Shown here piece by piece: positions 20,147 through 25,566 of a stretch of 25,566 nt of DNA. The DNA is taken from the IMG/VR virus record IMGVR_UViG_3300047552_001017, positions 1 through 25,566 of that record; one strand, written 5' to 3'. Positions within the stretch are counted from its first letter, which is position 1. Every line of letters begins with the position of its first letter. The translations under genes were made by a program, and so were the position numbers. Under the pieces are notes generated by a model. The model saw only the letters and a list, made by a program, of their open reading frames with translations. It had not been told where the DNA came from and ran no database searches. This DNA comes from a virus.

Positions 20147-20771
20147 GTTATTGAACATGGATTGCATGGAATACATGCGCGGCTTGCCTGATAAGGCTTT
20201 CGATTTGGCTATTGTTGATCCGCCGTATGGTATCAATTTTGCAAAAACGTATACCGGAAAAGGCTGGGTGGTTCGTGACCAAAAAGATTGGGATAAACAA
20301 GCGCCAGGGGAGGGGTATTTTGATGAGCTTTGGCGTGTTTCAAAAAATCAAATTGTGTGGGGCGCTAATTATATGACGCCTTATTTGCCAGCGTCACAAC
20401 ATTGGATTTTTTGGGATAAAGGCCAGCGGAATTTTTCACTAGCGGATGGCGAACTTGCTTTTACTTCATTTGATAAAGCGTTGCGGGTTTTTGAAATGTC
20501 ACGTGGCGCTATGCAAGGTGAGCAAGGTTGGGAGCAAAAATTTCATCCAACGCAAAAGCCTATTAAACTTTATAAATGGTTGCTAGAAAACTACGCCAAA
20601 CCCGGCCAAAAAATCCTGGATACCCATCTAGGCAGCGGTAGCAGCGCCATAGCCGCGCATTATTTCGGTGTTGATTTTGTAGGCACTGAACTTGATAAAG
20701 ATTACTACGAAGCCGCTTGCAAACGGTTCGAGCTGGCCACAGCACAAACAACGCTATTTGAATTATCGTGA
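20136..20771 (+). CDS. DNA methyltransferase, beta class (orphan)
   Basis: A 211-residue enzyme. DPPYG (residues 28-32) lies near the N-terminus and the SAM-binding part (ILDTHLGSGSSAIAAHYFG, about 160-178) near the C-terminus, with HPTQKP at 137-142. This order marks the beta class of N4-cytosine/N6-adenine methyltransferases (N6_N4_Mtase family). TTG at 20136 has GAGGTG about 5 bases upstream and overlaps the nozzle stop. ATG at 20157 is the alternative (204 residues). No restriction enzyme is nearby, so it probably modifies phage or host DNA to escape restriction or alter expression. The target site is not readable from sequence. Confidence 0.8.
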   Translation: MAVELLNMDCMEYMRGLPDKAFDLAIVDPPYGINFAKTYTGKGWVVRDQKDWDKQAPGEGYFDELWRVSKNQIVWGANYMTPYLPASQHWIFWDKGQRNFSLADGELAFTSFDKALRVFEMSRGAMQGEQGWEQKFHPTQKPIKLYKWLLENYAKPGQKILDTHLGSGSSAIAAHYFGVDFVGTELDKDYYEAACKRFELATAQTTLFELS

Positions 20772-20798
20772 TTCAACAAAGGATTGAGGCCTCTATAA

Positions 20799-21296
20799 AT
20801 GGCTAAAGCGCTGCACTGCATTTTCAGAAAACCCACCGAAACCGATATTAAAACCCTCACCGCACAATTGCGCCAGGAAGACATCGACGACTTAAAGGCC
20901 GTCGGTTGGCATTCAATGGAGTTTGCCGTGCGGTTGTCGGTGTTGCGTAGTGATTGGCAGCATTTACAAGCGGTTGAAGTGAATAAAGAACTGGTGTGCA
21001 TTTTCGGCTGCGTACCGCCACAACAACACTTTGATGCAGCCATCCCCTGGTTGTTATGCACAAACGCCATGGGGCGTTATGGCCGCGAAGTAACGGTGCG
21101 CACGCGGTTTGAATTAAATCGCATGCTGGATACCTGGCCTGCACTCAGTAACGTGGCTGCAGCCTCCAGCAAAAAGACTTTGCGCTGGCTTGAGTTATGC
21201 GGCTTTGAAATGCAGGAATCCGTTATATACCCCGCAACCGGCGTTGAAGTGGTGCCTTTTAAAATGATCAAAAGACCTGATGCCGACTTGCACTGA
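20799..21296 (+). CDS. T7 gp13-like internal virion / acyltransferase-fold protein
   Basis: A 165-residue protein. The order of strands and helices, and the segment NVAAASSKKTLRWLELCGFE near the C-terminus, resemble GNAT-type acyltransferases and the small podovirus proteins at the T7 gp13 position. No clear acetyl-CoA loop (QxxGxG/A) is visible, so catalytic activity is doubtful. It lies before gp14-, gp15- and gp16-like genes, in T7 order. Its end overlaps the cupin-SET gene by 17 bases. A role in virion assembly is likely, and the enzymatic role is open. Confidence 0.6.
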   Translation: MAKALHCIFRKPTETDIKTLTAQLRQEDIDDLKAVGWHSMEFAVRLSVLRSDWQHLQAVEVNKELVCIFGCVPPQQHFDAAIPWLLCTNAMGRYGREVTVRTRFELNRMLDTWPALSNVAAASSKKTLRWLELCGFEMQESVIYPATGVEVVPFKMIKRPDADLH

Positions 21297-22101
21297 ACTA
21301 AAGCCGCTCTTGGCCGGATTGAAACCGTCTGATTATCGCGAAGCGATTTTGCGCATTGAGCAAATGATGTTGACATTGCCGCCCATGGATTTGCCGGTGA
21401 CACATCATTTTGCGCCGGGGATGTACATGCGCGAGCTGTTTATCCCCGCGGGCAGTACGTTAACCGGAAAAATTCATAAATACGACCATTTTTGCCTAGT
21501 CTTAAAAGGCGACATTGAAATTCTTGACCAGGATGGATACCAGCGCATCACTGGCCCTGCCCGCTTTACATCTAAAGCCGGCGCTAAACGGTTTGGCTTG
21601 GCGCATGAAGACACGATATTCATCACAGTGCATCCGACGGACGCGCAAGATGTTGAAACGTGTGAACGGGATCTAGTGTGTAATGATTTTGAAACCTATC
21701 AACGCTTTTGGGTCGAGCATCACAGCGAATTAGACCGGCTTGATTTTCAGGCTTTTTTAACCGAACACCCGCAAAAGGCCTTACACACAAACGCGCAAGA
21801 CTTTGTGAACACGGACATAGACCGGGTTGAGCTAAAACCTTCAGCCATTGACGGCCTGGGAGTGTTTAGCAAAATACGGATTGAACCCGACATTTTGATA
21901 TTGCCCGCGCATTATGACGGCCAAATGACCTTTGGCGGGCGTTATATCAACCACTCCAAAGTGCCTAATTGCCTATTGTGGCGGGACTCTACCGATAACG
22001 TTTGGGTGATTTCGCGCTATACCCTTTTCCCCGGTGATGAATTAACAATTGATTATCGCGAAGCGGTGTCTTTTGATGAATCTATGAGGTTTTTAACATG
22101 A
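21280..22101 (+). CDS. Cupin-SET domain fusion protein
   Basis: A 273-residue protein with two domains. Residues about 43-120 fit a cupin barrel (HKYDHFCLVLKGDIEILDQD with His66, His70 and Glu80; His109 in GLAHED). Residues about 182-262 fit a SET protein-lysine methyltransferase: GLGVFS (192-197), RYINHSKVPNC (221-231) and GDELTIDY (252-259), which match the SET motifs GxG, NHSxxPN and GEELTxDY. SET enzymes use SAM to methylate lysine. The linker (125-180) is helical and acidic. It lies between the gp13- and gp14-like genes, so it may enter the cell with the core proteins or modify a virion protein. The substrate is unknown. Confidence 0.8.
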   Translation: MPTCTELKPLLAGLKPSDYREAILRIEQMMLTLPPMDLPVTHHFAPGMYMRELFIPAGSTLTGKIHKYDHFCLVLKGDIEILDQDGYQRITGPARFTSKAGAKRFGLAHEDTIFITVHPTDAQDVETCERDLVCNDFETYQRFWVEHHSELDRLDFQAFLTEHPQKALHTNAQDFVNTDIDRVELKPSAIDGLGVFSKIRIEPDILILPAHYDGQMTFGGRYINHSKVPNCLLWRDSTDNVWVISRYTLFPGDELTIDYREAVSFDESMRFLT

Positions 22102-22655
22102 GTTTTGCTTATGTCGCCGTTGCGTTGGCGGTGGTGAGTGCAGCAGTGGGCGGCGTCACGGCATCCCAGCAAGCTTCTGCCCAAAAACGCCAGGCCAATT
22201 ATCAATCCCAGGTGGATGCCAACAACGCCAAAATTGCCGCGCAACAACGCAGCGATGCTTTACAGCGGGGCGAAATCGAGGCGCAACGCTCCATGGCCGA
22301 ACGGGCTCAATTGCTGGGACGACAGCGGGCGGCGTTAGCGTCTAATGGCGTGGATTTAAGCCAGGGATCGGCGCTGGATTTATTGGCGTCGACCGAGTTT
22401 TTAGGTCAGCAAGAAGTGGCCACCATTCAAAGCAATGCCGCGCGCGAAGCCTGGGGCTATGACATTCAGGGTATGAATTACCGCTCTTCTGCCGGGTTTG
22501 AAGAATGGAAGGCGCGGCAAGCCAATCCTACTAAAGCCGGCGTAATGGCCGGCATGTCTTCGCTGCTGAGTTCGGCATCGTCTTATGCCTCGTCGGGCGC
22601 GTTAAAAGCGGGCGGCGGTGGCGGTGGGGCTAATGGCGGCGGATCTACATTTTAA
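22098..22655 (+). CDS. T7 gp14-like internal core protein
   Basis: A 185-residue protein. A hydrophobic, Ala-rich N-terminus (FAYVAVALAVVSAAVGGVTA, about residues 3-22) is followed by long helical, Gln/Ala/Arg-rich stretches (AEMs of the type QAN..QVDANNAKIAAQQRSD) and a conserved-looking GVDLSQGSALDLLASTEFLG segment. It ends in a Gly-rich tail (GGGGGGANGGGSTF). This matches podovirus internal core proteins at the gp14 position, which are ejected and form the outer-membrane part of the DNA channel. The start overlaps the cupin-SET stop by 4 bases. Confidence 0.7.
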   Translation: MSFAYVAVALAVVSAAVGGVTASQQASAQKRQANYQSQVDANNAKIAAQQRSDALQRGEIEAQRSMAERAQLLGRQRAALASNGVDLSQGSALDLLASTEFLGQQEVATIQSNAAREAWGYDIQGMNYRSSAGFEEWKARQANPTKAGVMAGMSSLLSSASSYASSGALKAGGGGGGANGGGSTF

Positions 22656-22664
22656 AGGGCTGAT

Positions 22665-24887
22665 ATGAAAGTACCTGTCATGGAATCGGCAGGCGTCCGG
22701 CAAGCCGGTTTGCCTGATGCCCGCCAAGTCGGTCGCGGTCTGGATGGGTTTTTGGATGTCGGGCAACAGCAAGCGTTGGCGGCCACGCAAAACGCTTTGG
22801 GCGCTGTGCAACACGCGGCTTTGTCGATGCATTTGCAAGCCTTGGAGGATACCAATCGTTTACGGGTGCAGGATGCCGAAAACCAATTGATTCAGCACGA
22901 TCAGGATGCGGCGTTTGGTGATAACGGTTGGCGCAGGCAAACCGGCGCGGCGGTGTTTACCCAACAAAACAGCAAGCCCTTAACCGATAACGTGTTGGAC
23001 AGCCGGCAAGCTAAAATTGATGAAATCATCAAGGGCTTGGGCAATGATTACCAGCGCACGCTGTTTAAACAGCGTGCTGATCAATCTGGTTTGTCTTTGC
23101 GTGGTCATTTGATGAATCACGAAAACGAGCAAGGCCGCGTGTATAAACGCGGCGTGTTGGTGCAAGGCCTGGATACCGCCGAACGCCAAATGAGCTTGTT
23201 TTATAATGACGGTGCGCAAGTGCAAGCCGCATTGGATAATATTCAACAGTTTAGTGTGGATCTGGGCGAACTGGAACACGGCAGCCAGGAAATTGGCCAG
23301 GTAGCCGCCAAACAACGCGCATCCTCGGCCATCAATAGCGCCATACAAGCCGCGCTACAGCAACAGGACCACGCCAGCGCCACGCGATTATTGCAGCAAT
23401 TCAGCGGGCATATGGAAGCCAGCGACATGCTGAAAGCCGCCAAACTGATTACCGAGGAACAAGACAACACCACCGCCATGCAAATCAGCAAAACGGTGAT
23501 TGGTGAGCTTTACCCGCGCATGGTGACACCTGAAGGCGATAGGGCCATCAATATTCTAGCCATGGCGGAATCAGGAAACCGGCAGTTTTCCGAAACCGGT
23601 CAGCCCATTACCAGCCCCAAGGGTGCAATCGGCAAAATGCAGGTGATGGAAAGTACAGGCCCGGAAGCGGCCAAGCTGGCGGGCTTGCCCTGGAATCCGG
23701 CTTTATTTAGACGCGCAAAAACAGGCAATGCCCAACAAGATCAGGAAACCGAACAATACAACCAGGCGCTGGGCACGGCGTATTTTAAGAAGCAGTTACA
23801 AGATTTTAACGGTGATTTGGCTTTGGCTTATGCCGCGTACAATGCTGGCCCCGGTGCCACTCGCAAAGCGCTTAAACAAGCCGGCGCCCAATGGCTATCC
23901 GCCTTACCTGAGGAAACCCAGGCTTATGTCAGTCAAAACCTTAAGGCCTATGCCTCCGGAGCCGGGCAATATGCCAAGCCCACCTTACGCGATGCCCAAC
24001 AGACGGCGCTTTCACAGCTAGGCCCAGCCAGCGCCGAACTGCAGCAGAAAACTTTACGACTGGTGGAACAGCGTTATCAAGACGAACTCAAAGCGCAAAA
24101 AGAGCGCGAAGACGATGCCACCGCGCAAGCCATGCAATACATTTACACCAACAAAGTGGCGTTTGAAGCGTTGCCGGCTGAGCTAAGCGCACAAGTGCCG
24201 ATCGATAAAAAAATGGCAGTCACCGAGTTTGCCAAGAAAGTGACGACAGGCGAAGACCTGCACGACCCTGCCGCCTGGGCGGATGTGGTCAGCATGACCC
24301 CGCAAGCGCTTAGTCAAATGACCCCACAACAATTTGTGGCGGCCTTTCGGGATAAACTGGACGATAGCCATTTGGATAAAGGCTTGGCCATGATCAAAGA
24401 AGCTTCTACGCGTGGCGATACCAATGCACATTTAGAAGTCATCAGCACGCAAAAACGCTTGCAATCGGCGGCCATCAAGGCCGGCATTTTGCAAGAAGAC
24501 GGCAAAGCCAAAAACAATGATGCCTTGTTGCAATATCGGCAATTTGAAACGCTGGTGGATGAGCGGGTGCGGGAGTTTGAAAGCACGCTGGGACAACAAC
24601 GCAAAGCCACCACCGAAGAATTGCAACAAGTCATTGACGGCGTTCTGGTGGATCAGGTGTTTGACTCCGGCGGTTTGTTTGGGTTTGAAACTCAAAAACC
24701 GGTGGCTTTGCTGGATGAGCAATCCATTGACAGAGCGTTTGTGAAAGTGGGGCGTGAAGAAATCAAACTGAGCGCTATTCCCGCCGATCAACGCAGCCTG
24801 ATTATTAGCAAGCTGGAACAACGCGGGCGGCAAGCCACCGAGCAAGCCATTGCTGAACTATGGGTTGCTGCTGGCAAGCCCCGTTGA
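22665..24887 (+). CDS. Internal core protein with lytic transglycosylase domain
   Basis: A 740-residue protein in the T7 gp15 position. Residues 1-285 are helical, charged and Gln-rich. Residues about 290-432 form an SLT lysozyme-like domain: catalytic Glu302 in AMAESGN, then SPKGAIGKMQVM (317-328), AYAAYNAGPGAT (388-399) and LPEETQAYVSQ (414-424). Residues 433-740 are again helical. In T7 the transglycosylase sits at the N-terminus of gp16; here it is in the middle of the preceding gene. It likely cuts a local hole in peptidoglycan during DNA ejection. The start has a weak GGGC ribosome site. Confidence 0.8.
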   Translation: MKVPVMESAGVRQAGLPDARQVGRGLDGFLDVGQQQALAATQNALGAVQHAALSMHLQALEDTNRLRVQDAENQLIQHDQDAAFGDNGWRRQTGAAVFTQQNSKPLTDNVLDSRQAKIDEIIKGLGNDYQRTLFKQRADQSGLSLRGHLMNHENEQGRVYKRGVLVQGLDTAERQMSLFYNDGAQVQAALDNIQQFSVDLGELEHGSQEIGQVAAKQRASSAINSAIQAALQQQDHASATRLLQQFSGHMEASDMLKAAKLITEEQDNTTAMQISKTVIGELYPRMVTPEGDRAINILAMAESGNRQFSETGQPITSPKGAIGKMQVMESTGPEAAKLAGLPWNPALFRRAKTGNAQQDQETEQYNQALGTAYFKKQLQDFNGDLALAYAAYNAGPGATRKALKQAGAQWLSALPEETQAYVSQNLKAYASGAGQYAKPTLRDAQQTALSQLGPASAELQQKTLRLVEQRYQDELKAQKEREDDATAQAMQYIYTNKVAFEALPAELSAQVPIDKKMAVTEFAKKVTTGEDLHDPAAWADVVSMTPQALSQMTPQQFVAAFRDKLDDSHLDKGLAMIKEASTRGDTNAHLEVISTQKRLQSAAIKAGILQEDGKAKNNDALLQYRQFETLVDERVREFESTLGQQRKATTEELQQVIDGVLVDQVFDSGGLFGFETQKPVALLDEQSIDRAFVKVGREEIKLSAIPADQRSLIISKLEQRGRQATEQAIAELWVAAGKPR

Positions 24888-25075
24888 TTGCTCAGCCGGC
24901 TGATATTGATTGCGCATGGGTATTGCAATTATTGCCAGGCATTACAGACGCCGATTTGGAATGGTTTATGGAGCGTATTGCCATCAAAACAGACAGCGGC
25001 TTAACGGATAGGCAGGCCAGAAATGAAACCTATGACTTATACCTGTCCTTGAAAAACACGGGGTATTTTGATTAG
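24860..25075 (+). CDS. Small hypothetical protein before the gp16-like gene
   Basis: Up to 71 residues. The ATG at 24860 lies inside the preceding gene. TTG at 24884 would overlap the preceding stop exactly (TTGA), giving 63 residues, and fits the coupling pattern of this cluster. The likely folded part is WVLQLLPGITDADLEWFMER followed by a helix (SGLTDRQARNETYDLYLSLK). I do not recognise the family. Its stop touches the next GTG start by 1 base. Confidence 0.55.
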   Translation: MGCCWQAPLIAQPADIDCAWVLQLLPGITDADLEWFMERIAIKTDSGLTDRQARNETYDLYLSLKNTGYFD

Positions 25076-25566
25076 TGGATATTTACGATCAAATATTGGA
25101 CGGCGAACCGCTGGACATTCAACCGGCGGACACGTCAGCGGTTAAAAAACCTGATGTGTACGATGCGGTTTTGGATGCACAAGACGCCCAACAGCAGCGG
25201 CAATTACAAAACACCTTAGAGCTAGCCAGCAAAAACAACGCGGACAAAACCGCGCAAGCGCTTAATTTATCCAAAACAACAGGTTTGCCGTTAGATTTGG
25301 TTGAACGCAACTTGCCGGCAGTGGCACAAAAACAGCAGTTGCAAACCTTGGCCGCGCAAGCCAGCCGGCATCCTGTGCTAAAAAGGCAGTTGCAAGATCC
25401 AGTGTTTGCCAAACTGGCGCATGATGACATTGAAAACTTGTCTGCGACGGCAAGCGCTTTTGGGTATATGAAAAACGCCGGATCCGCGATGGCATCCGGT
25501 GTGTTTGGCTTTACCGAAGGCTTGACCGGCACAGCCGAAGCCGGCGCGGATTTTGTTCGTAGAACA
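25075..25566 (+). CDS. gp16-like large internal virion protein, 5' part only
   Basis: The frame is open from GTG 25075 to the window edge (164 codons, incomplete). Residues 1-30 are acidic. Residues 40-130 contain helical, Gln-rich segments (DAQDAQQQRQLQNTLELASK, LPLDLVERNLPAVAQ, KLAHDDIENLSATAS). A Gly/Ala-rich hydrophobic stretch (SAMASGVFGFTEGLTGTAEA) follows. This opening and its place after gp13-, gp14- and gp15-like genes match the very large internal proteins at the gp16 position, which are ejected and form the periplasmic and inner-membrane channel. Only the start is visible. Confidence 0.7.
   Translation, partial: MDIYDQILDGEPLDIQPADTSAVKKPDVYDAVLDAQDAQQQRQLQNTLELASKNNADKTAQALNLSKTTGLPLDLVERNLPAVAQKQQLQTLAAQASRHPVLKRQLQDPVFAKLAHDDIENLSATASAFGYMKNAGSAMASGVFGFTEGLTGTAEAGADFVRRT

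Noticed and set aside
22602-22855. Minus-strand frames with several cysteines
   Set aside because: They are shadows of the core protein gene and of the Gly-rich tail codons of its neighbour.

Overview
The window reads as one continuous piece of a temperate podovirus, most likely a prophage of a Gram-negative bacterium. Support for this comes from a LexA-type cleavable repressor, a lipobox lipoprotein, sigma70-type promoters, and a BPP-1/epsilon15-like head with T7-like tail and internal-core genes. I cannot name the host. No integrase, att site, tRNA or host gene is recognisable, so the element probably continues past both ends. The last gene is cut by the right edge.

Layout. Positions 1-446 are a non-coding block with a 139-143 bp tandem repeat and hairpins. 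Positions 447-1860 form a leftward early region with four small unknown genes, a 140 bp imperfect inverted repeat and a highly folded leader. Positions 1861-3134 are the lysis/lysogeny switch. It holds a repressor gene and a lipoprotein gene read leftward, a Cro-like gene read rightward, and five matching 12 bp operators (TACC-N4-GGTA). Three operators lie between repressor and cro, and two lie at the leftward promoter, as in lambda OR/OL. Positions 3141-6641 are the rightward early operon: cro, a ribbon-helix-helix protein, a 54-residue membrane protein, a dNMP kinase and a primase/VirE-type helicase. Positions 6642-7048 are non-coding and carry a 51 bp inverted repeat plus iterated CTGGGAC boxes, a candidate replication origin. 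A Q-like zinc protein (7049-7573) follows. Then comes a small cassette with its own promoter (7612-8336), whose last gene is frameshifted at an A6 run.

Late region. A near-consensus promoter (TTGACA-N17-TATAAA, 8353-8381) is followed at once by a strong intrinsic terminator (8398-8430). This is the arrangement of a lambda pR'/tR' late promoter, where transcription continues only with an antiterminator, and it supports the Q-like call. Downstream, tightly packed and often overlapping by 4 bases, are: terminase subunits, a small Pro-rich protein, portal, a Bbp19-like protein, scaffold, capsid, a Bbp16-like cement protein, a small basic/acidic protein, a membrane coiled-coil protein, tailspike, two tail-tube/nozzle-like proteins, an orphan DNA methyltransferase, a T7 gp13-like protein, a cupin-SET fusion protein, a gp14-like protein, a core protein with a lytic transglycosylase domain, a small protein, and the start of a gp16-like protein.

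The most unusual items are the cupin-SET protein inside the virion core cluster, the inverted-repeat candidate origin, the lambda-like regulatory circuit (OL/OR, apparently leaderless cI and cro, pR'/tR') joined to a BPP-1-like head, and the structured leftward leader.
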